Positions 36,319 to 46,956 are shown, counted from the stretch's first letter. The stretch: DNA of 64,000 bases from Vibrio sinaloensis (GCF_000808535.1 NZ_JWLV01000001.1:62001-126000); one strand, 5' to 3'. Made by a program: numbers and translations. Notes: generated from the sequence alone by a model not told the origin.

Positions 36319-36688
36319 TGATATCTTGCAAGGTGCTTTACTCACGGAACACAAAACCGTGGCGGCGATGATGGCGATTTACTGCCGTGATAAGCACCAT
36401 TCAAAAGGAGAGCTTTGCAGTGAATGTGCTGAGCTTTTGGCTTACGCTGAGGTAAAGTTAGACCGCTGCCCTTATGGTCAAGAAAAACCGACGTGCAACA
36501 AGTGCCCGATCCACTGTTATAAACCCCAGCCCAAAGCAGCAATGAAAGCCGTTATGCGATACTCGGGGCCTAGAATGCTTCTACCTCATCCAATTCTCTC
36601 AATTCGTCATCTTTTGTTGGAACGCCGGGCAGCTCCGGAAAGGCCGCTAAACAAGATGTCAAACCGAGCCAAGCGGCGTCAAAAATAG
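36302..36688 (+). CDS. YgbA-like nitrous-oxide-stimulated promoter family protein
   Basis: 128 residues with a cysteine pattern (CSEC, CPYG, CNKCPIHC) typical of the YgbA family. Its members are induced by nitrosative stress and, in enterobacteria, controlled by NsrR. The cysteines suggest a metal or Fe-S site. It overlaps the GNAT gene. The ending SNRAKRRQK is basic. I did not find a clear NsrR site. Confidence 0.85.
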   Translation: MKHIHSDILQGALLTEHKTVAAMMAIYCRDKHHSKGELCSECAELLAYAEVKLDRCPYGQEKPTCNKCPIHCYKPQPKAAMKAVMRYSGPRMLLPHPILSIRHLLLERRAAPERPLNKMSNRAKRRQK

Positions 36689-36941
36689 TCGGCTCAACAA
36701 CTTTACTCTCTCTTCGCTTCTAAGTCGCAATGTTATACGCCGCGCCGCTTCACGCACATCGCTGGCTAGCTCACAAAACATCACCTTGTTGAATGCATCT
36801 CTCTATAGGTATTACCAAAGCAAAGGGTAAAGAGTGGGTGTGATATATATTTTTCCTATATGACACTAGCTATAGCCTATTTTTCCAACTGATATCGACT
36901 GAGTAAACTGGTTCTAAATTACTGAATTATTGGAGTTTACA

Positions 36942-39575
36942 ATGCGAAGAAAAACGGTGTTATACGGCGCTTTAATGACCGCTATACTAGCGGGGTGTAC
37001 GAATACCGAGCAGGTTTCTACGACAGAGTATTTTGAGGGAACAGCGAGCTATCAGCTTAATGCTGCCGATGTATTTCGTCTCGCTAAGCAGATGAAACAG
37101 AGGGATCTCGTAAAGTCGCTTAAGCCACTCTATGGCGAGTCTTACTACTCGGAGGAGGCATTCAAATCGGCCATTTCTACTCGCTTAAATCGCGAACTTA
37201 GTAACGAACTCTACCAGGAGTTAAAGCAAAAAGCGTTGGTTGCTCCGCAAGTGCTATCGCTGGAGTTTGTCGCTGACAATACGTTGCGGGTGCGCTTTGG
37301 TCACGAGCAAGTTCCTATGCAGCAAAAGTTACTCGATATGAGCGCTCTAACACTCTCAAGTTTGGATAAATTGGGCAAGTACCAGTGGGCGACCAGTTCA
37401 TTGGTTGTTGCCGTTGAACCGACGACCTTGTGCGTTAAGATTCAAGATAAGCAAGGCAGCGAAGTTAATCAGGTTTGCCCAGCGCAATCGACAGGCTTCA
37501 CCCTCCACACTGATCATTACTATCACTACCACGGACTCGGTCAAGAGTTTCAAAAAGCGGGCAACTTAGATGGAAGATGGAACCAACGAACACGCCACGC
37601 GGGCAACAAAATGGAAGGATTCAATGGTGGTGCGACTGGTAACACTATTATTCCTATTCTTTATGGTGCGAGCCCAACGCAGAGTGATTTCGCGCTCTAT
37701 CTCAACAACCTTTACAGTTCGGAATGGCAGTTCGATGGCCAAGAGATAAATGTAAAAGCCTCAAAAGGAGCCAGTGAAATCATCGTTATGGTCGCTCCTA
37801 AACAAAAAGAGCTGCGTAAGCAGTTTATGCAGCTGTCTGGCAAACCTCTCGTGCCGCCGAGAAAGATGTTTGGTATGTGGCTGTCAGAGTACGGATTTGA
37901 TAATTGGGCTGAAATGGATAGCAAGCTCGCGACACTGCGCGACAACCAGTTCCCTATTGATGGGTTCGTTATGGATCTTCAGTGGTTCGGTAATGTGAGT
38001 GGCAACGATCCAGACAGCCAGATGGGCTCTCTTACCTGGGATGGAGAAAACTTTCCACAGCCCGAACAAAAAATAGCCAAGCTCAAACAGCAAGGAATCG
38101 GGATGGTGCTGATTGAAGAGAGCTATGTCAGTCAGGGACTTGATGAATTTAAAGCGCTCGAAGAAAAAGGCTATCTCGCCAAAGACCCGGAGACAGGGTT
38201 AGGTGCCAATGTGAACCCTCATGGGGGAGGCAGCTGGTGGGGGAAAGGCGGCATGATTGATTGGTCGAACCCAGAGGTAAACGGCTATTGGCACGATTGG
38301 AAGCGTCAGCCACTGATTGATATGGGAATCATGGGGCATTGGACTGATCTTGGTGAACCAGAAATGTACAATCATCAAGCTCGTTACTTTGGCGATCAAA
38401 CGCATGATGAAATTCACAACCTGTTTAACTACTATTGGCTAGAAGGCATCTATCAGGGCTACCAAAATAATGATGTGGACCAAAGGCCATTTATGATGTC
38501 TCGCTCCGGAACAACGGGGATTCAAAAGTTCGGTGCGTCGATGTGGTCTGCGGATATTGGCTCTAATCTGACAAGCCTCGCCACTCACATTGGGCAACAA
38601 ACCAATATGATGTTGTCAGGCATTGACTACTATGGGTCAGATATTGGCGGATTTCATCGTAAAGGACTTGGGGTAATTGGCGAGAAAAAACAAGCTGCCC
38701 TAGATGAGACGTACACTCAGTGGTTTGCCTACAGCAGTTTGTTTGATGTGCCGGTTCGCCCACATACCGAGAACTTGTGCAACTGCAAAGAAACCGCGCC
38801 AGATCGTATTGGAGACAGGGAAAGTAATCGCAACAACCTTGCTCTGCGCTACCAGATAATCCCATACCTATACTCTCTGGCTCATCACGCCCATCAGGAT
38901 GGCGAGGCGATCTTTGCGCCCGTCAGTTATGAGTTCAGCGAGGATTCAACCTTGTATGACATCCAGCATCAAAAGATGATCGGCAATCAGTTGATGAGTG
39001 CAGTGGTCGCCGAACTTGATGCCAAAGACGTTACTGTGACATTCCCGCAGGGAGATTGGTTTGATTTCCGAACCGGAACCAAGATGGATGCGCTGAAAGC
39101 ACAAACCAAGACCATTGACTTATACAACGAAAACAACCAATACCAACTGCCACTGTTTGCAAAGCAAGGCGCAATCATCCCTGTTTCAAAGAGTAGTGCA
39201 GGGCAATGGACCAGCGAAGTGCCGCAAGACATTACACTAAAAATCTTTGGCTTCGCCAATAATGCCTTCACGCTTGTTGAAGACGATGGCAAGACGACTG
39301 ACTATTTGCATGGCGCGAAACGGGAAACACAAATCACGACGCGTGTATTTGATTCGAGTGCAACTTTGCGTATTGAATCGCTAGGGAAGTACCAAGGTAT
39401 GCCATCGTCACGTGCACTTGAAGTTAACTGGAGTCTAGGTGCGGAGGCACAAGTTTCTCGAATCTCTAGCAACACAGAGCAAGTGATCACGTGGAAACAG
39501 TCAGGAGACCAACTTTATGTGAAGCTCGCTCAATTACCTGAGCAGGGAGAAACAACCATCACACTCGAGTTTTGA
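36942..39575 (+). CDS. GH31 glycoside hydrolase lipoprotein
   Basis: The start is ATG 36942, with GGAG six bases before it. 877 residues. The lipobox ILAGC gives outer-membrane or periplasmic anchoring. The TIM-barrel motifs are GH31: the nucleophile is the Asp in GHWTDLGEPEMYNH and the acid/base Asp is in MWSADIGSN, with DIGGFHRKG nearby. The C-terminal beta domains (FGFANNAFTLVEDDGKTTDY) are the DUF5110-like type. Substrate could be alpha-glucan, alpha-galactoside or another alpha-linked sugar; the sequence alone does not decide. It is not in a sugar-uptake operon. Confidence 0.88.
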   Translation: MRRKTVLYGALMTAILAGCTNTEQVSTTEYFEGTASYQLNAADVFRLAKQMKQRDLVKSLKPLYGESYYSEEAFKSAISTRLNRELSNELYQELKQKALVAPQVLSLEFVADNTLRVRFGHEQVPMQQKLLDMSALTLSSLDKLGKYQWATSSLVVAVEPTTLCVKIQDKQGSEVNQVCPAQSTGFTLHTDHYYHYHGLGQEFQKAGNLDGRWNQRTRHAGNKMEGFNGGATGNTIIPILYGASPTQSDFALYLNNLYSSEWQFDGQEINVKASKGASEIIVMVAPKQKELRKQFMQLSGKPLVPPRKMFGMWLSEYGFDNWAEMDSKLATLRDNQFPIDGFVMDLQWFGNVSGNDPDSQMGSLTWDGENFPQPEQKIAKLKQQGIGMVLIEESYVSQGLDEFKALEEKGYLAKDPETGLGANVNPHGGGSWWGKGGMIDWSNPEVNGYWHDWKRQPLIDMGIMGHWTDLGEPEMYNHQARYFGDQTHDEIHNLFNYYWLEGIYQGYQNNDVDQRPFMMSRSGTTGIQKFGASMWSADIGSNLTSLATHIGQQTNMMLSGIDYYGSDIGGFHRKGLGVIGEKKQAALDETYTQWFAYSSLFDVPVRPHTENLCNCKETAPDRIGDRESNRNNLALRYQIIPYLYSLAHHAHQDGEAIFAPVSYEFSEDSTLYDIQHQKMIGNQLMSAVVAELDAKDVTVTFPQGDWFDFRTGTKMDALKAQTKTIDLYNENNQYQLPLFAKQGAIIPVSKSSAGQWTSEVPQDITLKIFGFANNAFTLVEDDGKTTDYLHGAKRETQITTRVFDSSATLRIESLGKYQGMPSSRALEVNWSLGAEAQVSRISSNTEQVITWKQSGDQLYVKLAQLPEQGETTITLEF

Positions 39576-39589
39576 AAGTGAAACGGGCA

Positions 39590-39623
39590 TAAAAAATAAG
39601 GAGAACATCGCGTTCTCCTTATT
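39590..39623. terminator. Bidirectional terminator
   Basis: AATAAGGAGAAC (39595-39606) pairs with GTTCTCCTTATT (39612-39623), 12 bp, loop ATCGC, with an A-run before it. It sits between the convergent GH31 and MFS genes. Confidence 0.9.
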
Positions 39624-39629
39624 GATTTA

Positions 39630-40790
39630 TTACTCGCCAGCGACCGCTTGACGTTTGGTTTTTATGCTTGCGATGAGCATGTAAACGCAAGTCGCCAGCA
39701 GCGTTGCAAACAGGTAGCCCATCAAACCTTGTTCTCCAGACATAAACCAGTCAGCGAGAACTGGACCTGCCACGGAGCCCACGCTGTAGCTAAACAGCAT
39801 CACTTGTGTCGCTGACACAATGTAGCTTGCATCAAGTTTGTCGCAGCCAAGATTGATTGCAACGGGATAAAGCGCGAATGTCGCCATACCCAAGATAAAC
39901 AGCCCCGCACCCAACGCATGAATACTCGAATACGCCGCGGTTAGCGCAATCGCAGCAACGCCAAGCAAGCAAAATATTGCCATTAAAAACGTGCGGCCAA
40001 AATACTTAGACATCCAAGGAACGATTGGCTGAACCGCCATACCGCCAAGTACTACTAGTGCCATTAAGCTGCCCAAATTGTCGTTACTGATACCGCGCTG
40101 AGAGAGCTCTAAAGGCATCAACCCGTAAACGGCGCCAAGCGTTAAGCCAGACACAATGCAACCAATGATTGCCGCATGGTTGAGCTTCGCGATTTGTTTC
40201 AACGAGAGCGGTGAGCTGTGTTGGCTTTCAGGTTGGTCAGTTTCACCAAATAGTAGAACAACAATCGCCAACAATAACATGGTGACAATGGCAATGAATG
40301 GCACGCCACCAGTCACTCCCAGTACGCCAATACCAAGTTGGCCAAGTGATGTGCCGCCGTACAACGAGCCCATGTATAATCCAAGGCGTTTTGCTCTTGC
40401 AGATTCGTCACCGTGCAGTAACCATGACTCAACAATCACAAACACGCCCGCTACCGCAATACCGGCGACAAAACGTGCACAAAGCCAAACCATGGATTGA
40501 TTGAATGCTGGCAACAGCGCAATCGTAAACAGAAAAGCGCCCAAACAATAAACAAAAGCGTTCTTGTGCCCAACCTTGGTGACTACAGGTTCAATAATGA
40601 CAGCACCAACTAGTAGACCCGCGTAAAACACACTGGCTAACCAACTGGCAAGGGAAGATTCCAAGCCATAATGTGGCAGCATTAAAGGAATCAAGCTCAT
40701 TAAATAGCCTGACGCTACCGCATAAAGAGCAAGCGCAATAACAGGTACAGAAATGCGTGCTTTTGGAGCAGGAGCAAGGGTGTTTTCCAA
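39630..40790 (-). CDS. MFS transporter (YcaD-like)
   Basis: 386 residues. The start appears to be TTG at 40790, with GAGGT seven bases upstream; the first ATG would remove the first membrane helix. About twelve hydrophobic helices are present, with the MFS A-type loop after helix 2 (VTKVGHKNAF) and a long central loop (GETDQPESQHSS). The layout resembles YcaD/YfkF-type transporters. The substrate is unknown. Confidence 0.85.
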   Translation of the reverse strand: MENTLAPAPKARISVPVIALALYAVASGYLMSLIPLMLPHYGLESSLASWLASVFYAGLLVGAVIIEPVVTKVGHKNAFVYCLGAFLFTIALLPAFNQSMVWLCARFVAGIAVAGVFVIVESWLLHGDESARAKRLGLYMGSLYGGTSLGQLGIGVLGVTGGVPFIAIVTMLLLAIVVLLFGETDQPESQHSSPLSLKQIAKLNHAAIIGCIVSGLTLGAVYGLMPLELSQRGISNDNLGSLMALVVLGGMAVQPIVPWMSKYFGRTFLMAIFCLLGVAAIALTAAYSSIHALGAGLFILGMATFALYPVAINLGCDKLDASYIVSATQVMLFSYSVGSVAGPVLADWFMSGEQGLMGYLFATLLATCVYMLIASIKTKRQAVAGE

Positions 40791-40933
40791 CGTCGTGACC
40801 TCTGGTTGATGGAGCGAAAATAATCAGAATTTGGCGCGACTATGGGGTTAAATGGGGGAGAGGTAAAACGATAAATATTGTTCGAGACGATAAAAGATGC
40901 TTATCGTTATCTATGTGTAGAAAATGAATAATT

Positions 40934-40963
40934 AAAGCCGAAATTTTCGCCCATTTCGGCTTT
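40934..40963. terminator. Terminator after trxC
   Basis: AAAGCCGAAAT pairs with ATTTCGGCTTT, 11 bp, 8-base loop. T-rich flanks on both sides. Confidence 0.8.
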
Positions 40964-40988
40964 CTAGATTGCTAATTTAATCTGTGCG

Positions 40989-41423
40989 CTACTTCAGTAG
41001 AGCTTGGTTTAACCATTGATCAAATTGACCTTTAGGAAGAGCGCCGTTAATCATATCGACTCTTTTCCCATCTTTAAACACCATAACGGTTGGAATGCTT
41101 CTAATCTGATATTTAGCGGCGATATTTTGCTGAGATTCGGTATCGACTTTTACAAATCGTACACTTTGCGCTCGTTCAGAGGCAACGTCAGAAAATACAG
41201 GAGCAAATCCAACACATGGGTTACACCAAGGTGCCCAAAAATCGATTACCACTGGCTGTTTTGACTCAAGCAACGCATCTAGATTTTGCTCCGTCCCTTC
41301 AATTGGCGCGCCATCTAACAATGAAGTTTGGCATTTACCACAGTTTGGGCTCTCGGACACTCGCTCTGTAGGAACGCGATTGACGCCTGAACATGACGGG
41401 CATCGTGTATTAAATGTAGACAT
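40989..41423 (-). CDS. trxC: Thioredoxin 2
   Basis: 144 residues. The N-terminal zinc-binding part has two CxxC pairs (CPSC, CGKC), which separate TrxC from TrxA. The thioredoxin fold follows, with active site WCNPC (about residue 71) where the usual form is [21 protein letters not shown] is the conserved C-terminal part. It reduces disulfides in the cytoplasm, especially under oxidative stress. The Gly-to-Asn change between the cysteines may shift the redox potential. Confidence 0.93.
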   Translation of the reverse strand: MSTFNTRCPSCSGVNRVPTERVSESPNCGKCQTSLLDGAPIEGTEQNLDALLESKQPVVIDFWAPWCNPCVGFAPVFSDVASERAQSVRFVKVDTESQQNIAAKYQIRSIPTVMVFKDGKRVDMINGALPKGQFDQWLNQALLK

Positions 41424-41549
41424 GACTTTTCTCTTTCTATTTGTAATTGCTGTGACACTAGTTGTTTCAATAGGATGACACCACCCACCAACGCTAGTTA
41501 TACTCTGAAAAGGTCGAGTGACTCAAATAAGAAAACGAAAAGGCTCAGA

Positions 41550-42635
41550 ATGACAACTTTTTTTGCAGAAATTACTGGCTGGGGCAAGTGCCTACCTCCA
41601 GCTACGCTCTCCAATGATGATCTAAGCACATTTATCGATACCTCAGATGAATGGATCCGAACTAGAACGGGGATCGAAAATCGCCGTATTAGCCACGTCG
41701 AAACCTCTGATATGGCGACCGTTGCCGCGAAACATGCACTAGCTTGTGCAGGAGTTAGCGCCGATGACGTTGATTTGCTTATCGTCGCGACTTGCTCTCC
41801 TGATTCACTGATTCCGAACATTGCCTCGAAAGTGTCCCAAAACCTTGGGATGAAAGCGACCACAGCGTTTGATTTGAACGCTGCTTGTACAGGTTTCGTG
41901 TACGGCTTGGAAACGGCGACGCGTATGATTCAAGCAGGCAACTACAAACATGCAATCGTGATCGGTGCAGAGCGTCTTTCTTTCTACATTGACTGGACGA
42001 AGCGTGACACCGCTGTATTGTTTGGTGACGGTGCTGGTGCAGTCGTGCTTTCGCGCACTGAGCAACAAGTCGGCTTGCAACATGCACAGCTCGGGTGTGA
42101 CTCGGCAGGACGCGATATTCTTGCGGTACCAAAATTTGGCACATCAATGGACCGTTTTGCCGCAGACAATGGACATTGGGACTTCAACTTTGTTGGTAAA
42201 GAGATTTTTAAACGCGCCGTTAAAGGCATGGGCGCAGCGGCTCACAGTGTTCTGTCGAGAAGTCAGCTAGCCACCGATGACATTGATGTGGTCATCCCAC
42301 ACCAAGCGAATATTCGCATTATTCAAACACTGTGTGATATGTCTGGAATCAGCCAAGATAAAGCCTTCGTCAATATCCAGAAGTATGGCAACACCTCTGC
42401 TGCTACGGTTCCGATTGCACTGTGTGAATCTTTGGAGCAAGGCGTTGTTAAACCGGGCGACAATTTACTACTTGCCGCATTTGGTGCGGGTCTCACTTGG
42501 GGCGCAGGCCACATTAAGTGGGGTGAGCGAGTGACGCCGATTTCACAAAGTGATGCGGTATTGCCTGATTGCGATAAAACCGCGCTTGAATTGCTTAAAA
42601 CGGCGATTGAGTTTTGCCATCGCCGCGCAGAGTAA
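41550..42635 (+). CDS. 3-oxoacyl-ACP synthase III family (FabH paralogue)
   Basis: The start is ATG 41550; the upstream 25 in-frame codons carry no matching sequence. 361 residues. The catalytic cysteine is in [12 protein letters not shown], the His in [10 protein letters not shown] and the Asn in YGNTSAAT, a complete Cys-His-Asn triad. It is about 40 residues longer than housekeeping FabH at the C-terminus ([16 protein letters not shown]) and lies outside the fab cluster. It is therefore probably a second FabH used for unusual primers. It could start fatty acid synthesis from acetyl-CoA or condense other acyl-CoAs. Confidence 0.85.
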   Translation: MTTFFAEITGWGKCLPPATLSNDDLSTFIDTSDEWIRTRTGIENRRISHVETSDMATVAAKHALACAGVSADDVDLLIVATCSPDSLIPNIASKVSQNLGMKATTAFDLNAACTGFVYGLETATRMIQAGNYKHAIVIGAERLSFYIDWTKRDTAVLFGDGAGAVVLSRTEQQVGLQHAQLGCDSAGRDILAVPKFGTSMDRFAADNGHWDFNFVGKEIFKRAVKGMGAAAHSVLSRSQLATDDIDVVIPHQANIRIIQTLCDMSGISQDKAFVNIQKYGNTSAATVPIALCESLEQGVVKPGDNLLLAAFGAGLTWGAGHIKWGERVTPISQSDAVLPDCDKTALELLKTAIEFCHRRAE

Positions 42636-42654
42636 AAGCCACGTCTTAAAACGG

Positions 42655-42682
42655 AAAGCCGCGTATCATTCGCGGCTTTTTT
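42655..42682 (+). terminator. Terminator after the fabH paralogue
   Basis: AAAGCCGCG pairs with CGCGGCTTT, loop TATCATT, then T-run. Confidence 0.92.
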
Positions 42683-42769
42683 ACGCGACTAGCAAAGAAA
42701 AAGCGGAGGCATAACCGTAAAGAAGACAGTATCATAGAGCGCAAATCATAAGAATGATAAAGGGCGTTC

Positions 42770-43900
42770 ATGAAGTTTCTGCACACCTCAGATTGGCATT
42801 TAGGTCGACAATTCCACAACGTTTCATTACTCGACGATCAAGTGGTTGTTCTTAACCAAATCGTCGATTACATCAAGCAAAATCCAGTCGATGCGTTAGT
42901 CGTCGCGGGCGATATTTACGATCGCTCAGTACCACCAACCGCCGCGATAGAAGTCATGAACCGCTTCGTCAATCAAGTGTGTGGTGAGTTAAATCTGCCA
43001 ATCATCTTAATTCCGGGCAACCACGACGGTGCTCAGCGACTCGGTTTTGGCTCTGGCCGAATGAAAAGTGCAGGGCTTCACATTCTGTCTGACTTTGAGC
43101 AGATGCTAACCCCGGTTGTTATTGAGTCAGAGATTGGTCCCGTTGCATTCTACGGCATGCCATATAGCGACCCAGAGCAAGTTCGCCACCACTTTAAGCA
43201 GTCGGTGTCGACACACGATGAGGCTCATCAACTGCTCACTCAGAAAATCTGCCAGCAATTTCAACCTTCAAACAAGAATGTACTAATCAGTCACTGCTTT
43301 GTAGACGGTGCCATTGAATCAGACTCAGAACGTCCTTTGTCCATTGGTGGTTCAGATCGCGTCAGTCACGAGCACTTCACTTCATTTGATTACGTCGCAC
43401 TAGGGCATCTTCATCAGCCGCAGAAAAAGGGTGAAGAGTATATTCGCTATTCCGGTTCCTTGATGAAATACAGCTTCTCGGAGCAGCATCAACGAAAAGG
43501 CATGACGCTGGTTGAGTTGGATGAGTCGGGTTTCAAGCAGTCTACCCACATTGACCTAACGGCGCCTCATGAGATGCGTATCTTGGAAGGCAAGATGGAA
43601 GAACTTCTCTCTGCTGGCCAAACTGATCCTAAGTTCGATGACTATCTACTGGTCCGCTTGCTTGATAAACACGCGATTCTAAATCCCATGGACAAACTAC
43701 GCGCGGTTTATCCAAATGTATTACACCTTGAGAAACCCGGCATGTTAGTAGGGGTTGAACAGCAGATGGCCAAAGCCAAATTGGCAAGAAGTGAAATGGA
43801 TATGTTTCGCGATTTCTATTTAGAAGCACAAGATTCAGCGCTCAGTGATGAACAAGAAAGCGCACTCTCTGGCATCATCAAACAACTGACAAAGCAGTAA
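42770..43900 (+). CDS. sbcD: Exonuclease subunit SbcD
   Basis: 376 residues. The Mre11-type phosphoesterase motifs are in order: SDWHLGRQF, GDIYDRS, PGNHDGAQ, SHCFVDG and LGHLHQPQ, which hold the two manganese ions. With SbcC it cuts hairpins and DNA ends during repair and replication. The sbcC start follows after seven bases, so they form one operon. Confidence 0.97.
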   Translation: MKFLHTSDWHLGRQFHNVSLLDDQVVVLNQIVDYIKQNPVDALVVAGDIYDRSVPPTAAIEVMNRFVNQVCGELNLPIILIPGNHDGAQRLGFGSGRMKSAGLHILSDFEQMLTPVVIESEIGPVAFYGMPYSDPEQVRHHFKQSVSTHDEAHQLLTQKICQQFQPSNKNVLISHCFVDGAIESDSERPLSIGGSDRVSHEHFTSFDYVALGHLHQPQKKGEEYIRYSGSLMKYSFSEQHQRKGMTLVELDESGFKQSTHIDLTAPHEMRILEGKMEELLSAGQTDPKFDDYLLVRLLDKHAILNPMDKLRAVYPNVLHLEKPGMLVGVEQQMAKAKLARSEMDMFRDFYLEAQDSALSDEQESALSGIIKQLTKQ

Positions 43901-43907
43901 GATCACT

Positions 43908-46900
43908 ATGAAACCAATTAAACTCGTACTACAAGCTTTTGGTCCGTTTGCCCAAAAGCAAGAGATTGACTTCACTCAATTGGGATCAAATCCGCTGTTT
44001 CTCATCAACGGACCAACCGGATCCGGGAAAACGTCGATTCTTGATGCAATCTGCTTCGCGTTGTATGGCGAAACGACGGGAAATGAGCGTCAAGGCATTC
44101 AAATGCGCAGTGATCTTGCTCCGCTCTCAGTACCTACAGAAGTGATATTAGACTTTGCGTTGCAAGGAAAGACTTACCGCGTGACACGCTCTCCCGAGCA
44201 AGAAGCGCCTAAAGCTCGCGGTGAAGGGACAACCACACGAAAGCACACGGCGTCTTTGTATCAACTGGGTGAGCCAGAAGTTCTAATCACCAGTAAAACG
44301 GCGCAAGTAAAAACAGAAGTTACTGACCTACTGGGGTTGAACGAAACCCAGTTCCGTCAGGTAATGGTGCTGCCGCAAGGTAAATTTCGAGAATTACTGC
44401 TCGCAAGCTCGAAAGATCGCGAAGAGATCTTCGGCCAGCTATTCCAAACCGATATTTACAAGCGGATAGAGTATTCGCTGAAAGACAAAGCCAGTGCGAT
44501 AAGCAAAGCGAAGAACGAATTTGACCATCAAATCCGTGGCGCGCTAAAGGTCGCGGAAGCCGAGTCTGAAGCTGAGCTTAAAGAACAACTGACCCAGTTA
44601 AAAGCCGCGCTAGAACAAGCGACAACCCAAGAGCACGATGCGGCTGCGCAGCTGCAAGCGCAAAAACAAACGCTTCAGCAAGCTCAAACTATTCAACAGC
44701 GCTTTAGTGAACTAAGCGCGGCCACTAAATCATTGGCTGAACATGTTGCTGCGGCAGACCGCTTTACAGAAAAGCAGCATCTTGTCGATATGGCGTTAGC
44801 CGCCAATGGCTTAGCTTTTACTCATAGCCAATGGAAGCAGAGTGCTTTGCAGTCTGAGCAGGCAGCGAATCAACTCACCAATGCGAAAGAGAAACTGGCC
44901 TCAATTAAGAAAGAGGTTGAGAATTCTGCTGCCCAGCAAAAACAGGCAGCAGAGAAAGTCGCGACAGTACCCGCGCTCAACGATGAGCTTTATGCTTTAC
45001 AAACCATTAAATCCAAATTGTCTGAAAAACAGCGGGTTGATGCTCAGTGCACATCACTGGAAACGTTAGCCGCCGAGCAACAACAGACGTTAACGCAGTA
45101 CATCGCGCACAAACAAAACCTCGAACAACAAGCAGAAGAGGGCAAGGCGAAATTTGAGCTCGCAAGGCAACAGCACCATGAGAAGCCTGCCGTTGAAGCA
45201 GCAATTGTTCGTTTACAGCGTTCGATGTCGGATCTGCAAAAGTTTGCTCAACTCAAAAATGAGCTTGCTAGCCAGCAGAAACAGCTTACGCCACTCGAAG
45301 TTCAGCTGGCGAATGCAAATCAAGCCTTATCGGAAGCCACACAACAGGCTGATAGGCTCGATTGGGCTTGGCATAGTGCTCAAGCAGCAGTGTTGGCACA
45401 AAAGCTTCAAGATCATATGCCATGCCCTGTGTGTGGCAGCGAGGAGCACCCCAATCCAGCGCGCTTTGATGGCGAAGAGATTACAAAAGAGCAAGTCAAA
45501 CGAGCTCGTGCCAAAGAGCGACAAGCGCTGAATACCCAGCAGCAGGCGATGAGTTCCCTTGAGCAGCAGCAATCGTTAATCGCAGCGAGTGAAAAGCGAG
45601 TCGCTGAGACGGAGGCAGAACTCGGAACACTTGCGCAAGCCGACCACGTCGCGCTTGAAGAGGAACTGAAAACTAACCAGAGCAAGCTTAAAGAGATCGA
45701 ATCGCTTGATTTAGCGAACTTGGAGCGAAGCGTCACAGAGCTTATCCAGCGCAGTGACAATGGTGAGCGCAAGATTGCAGAGCTCAAAGAGGCGATGTCT
45801 GCGACGCAAGCACAATTAACTGGATTACGAGAGCAATCGACAGTGCTAGCTAAAGAGATCGGTGAAACGTACCAAGAGGTAAGTGTAGTCGACCACGCTT
45901 TAGCTCAATTAAAACAGCGTATTGACAGCATCAACCATGCACACGACCTTGCGCAGAAACGGTTCCAAGCCGTGTCCAACCAGCACTACGAACTTGAAGG
46001 GCAAGTGAAAACGCTCAGCGAACACTGCGAACAAATGACGTTGGCACTAACCAGTAACGCTCAATCTTGGCAGCAGGCGCTGGAGAAGAGCCAGTTTTCT
46101 GATGAAGCGGCATTTCTTGCTGCAAAAGTGCACGATGAGCAGTTGAAGCAATGGCAAGAGGAGATACAAGGCTACCAACAGACGCAAATCAAACTCGAAC
46201 AGACAGTAGAAAACTTGACCGAGAGCTTAAAAGAGCAAACCGAACCAGATATGGAGGCGCTGAATGCGCAACATTCTGAGGTCGAATCGCGTTATCAAAA
46301 AGCTCGTGTTGAGTTAGATATTACTCGCTCTGCTTATGAGCGCGTCAGCAAGGTATGCGAAGATATTTCACTGCTGCACCAAAAGAATGCCGAGTTGGAA
46401 AACGAGTACAAGGTATTTGGAACCCTTTACGATGTGGCGAGTGGCAAAACAGGCAGTCGCGTTAGCTTACACCGTTTTGTGCTTGGCGTATTGCTTGATG
46501 ATGTTCTTATTCAGGCTTCTCAGCGTTTGAGTCTAATGAGTAAAGGGCGTTATATCCTATTACGCAAGACCGAAGGCTTTAAAGGCGCAGCCGGACGAGG
46601 TTTGGATCTGATTGTCGAAGACGGCTACACAGGCAAAACGCGAGATGTGGCTACGCTTTCTGGCGGTGAGTCATTCATGGCGGCGCTTTCTCTCGCGCTA
46701 GGCCTTTCGGACGTGGTTCAATCTTACAGCGGCGGCATTCGTCTTGATACCTTGTTCATTGACGAAGGTTTTGGCAGTCTCGATCCAGAATCACTTGATT
46801 TGGCCATTCAAACCTTGGTTGATCTTCAGCAATCGGGAAGAACCATCGGTCTTATCTCACACGTCTCTGAACTAAAGGAGCAGATGACACTGCGTATTGA

Positions 46901-46949
46901 CGTAGAACCAACCAAACTTGGTAGCTCCATCAAACTCGTGTCATCTTAG
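43908..46949 (+). CDS. sbcC: Exonuclease subunit SbcC
   Basis: 1013 residues, an SMC/Rad50-like ATPase. Walker A is GPTGSGKTS near residue 38. Long coiled coils flank a zinc-hook CPVCGSEEH near residue 505. The C-terminal ABC signature is LSGGESFMAAL, and Walker B is TLFIDEGFGSLD. Partner of SbcD. Complete, with no frameshift. Confidence 0.97.
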   Translation: MKPIKLVLQAFGPFAQKQEIDFTQLGSNPLFLINGPTGSGKTSILDAICFALYGETTGNERQGIQMRSDLAPLSVPTEVILDFALQGKTYRVTRSPEQEAPKARGEGTTTRKHTASLYQLGEPEVLITSKTAQVKTEVTDLLGLNETQFRQVMVLPQGKFRELLLASSKDREEIFGQLFQTDIYKRIEYSLKDKASAISKAKNEFDHQIRGALKVAEAESEAELKEQLTQLKAALEQATTQEHDAAAQLQAQKQTLQQAQTIQQRFSELSAATKSLAEHVAAADRFTEKQHLVDMALAANGLAFTHSQWKQSALQSEQAANQLTNAKEKLASIKKEVENSAAQQKQAAEKVATVPALNDELYALQTIKSKLSEKQRVDAQCTSLETLAAEQQQTLTQYIAHKQNLEQQAEEGKAKFELARQQHHEKPAVEAAIVRLQRSMSDLQKFAQLKNELASQQKQLTPLEVQLANANQALSEATQQADRLDWAWHSAQAAVLAQKLQDHMPCPVCGSEEHPNPARFDGEEITKEQVKRARAKERQALNTQQQAMSSLEQQQSLIAASEKRVAETEAELGTLAQADHVALEEELKTNQSKLKEIESLDLANLERSVTELIQRSDNGERKIAELKEAMSATQAQLTGLREQSTVLAKEIGETYQEVSVVDHALAQLKQRIDSINHAHDLAQKRFQAVSNQHYELEGQVKTLSEHCEQMTLALTSNAQSWQQALEKSQFSDEAAFLAAKVHDEQLKQWQEEIQGYQQTQIKLEQTVENLTESLKEQTEPDMEALNAQHSEVESRYQKARVELDITRSAYERVSKVCEDISLLHQKNAELENEYKVFGTLYDVASGKTGSRVSLHRFVLGVLLDDVLIQASQRLSLMSKGRYILLRKTEGFKGAAGRGLDLIVEDGYTGKTRDVATLSGGESFMAALSLALGLSDVVQSYSGGIRLDTLFIDEGFGSLDPESLDLAIQTLVDLQQSGRTIGLISHVSELKEQMTLRIDVEPTKLGSSIKLVSS

Positions 46950-46956
46950 CGGAAGA

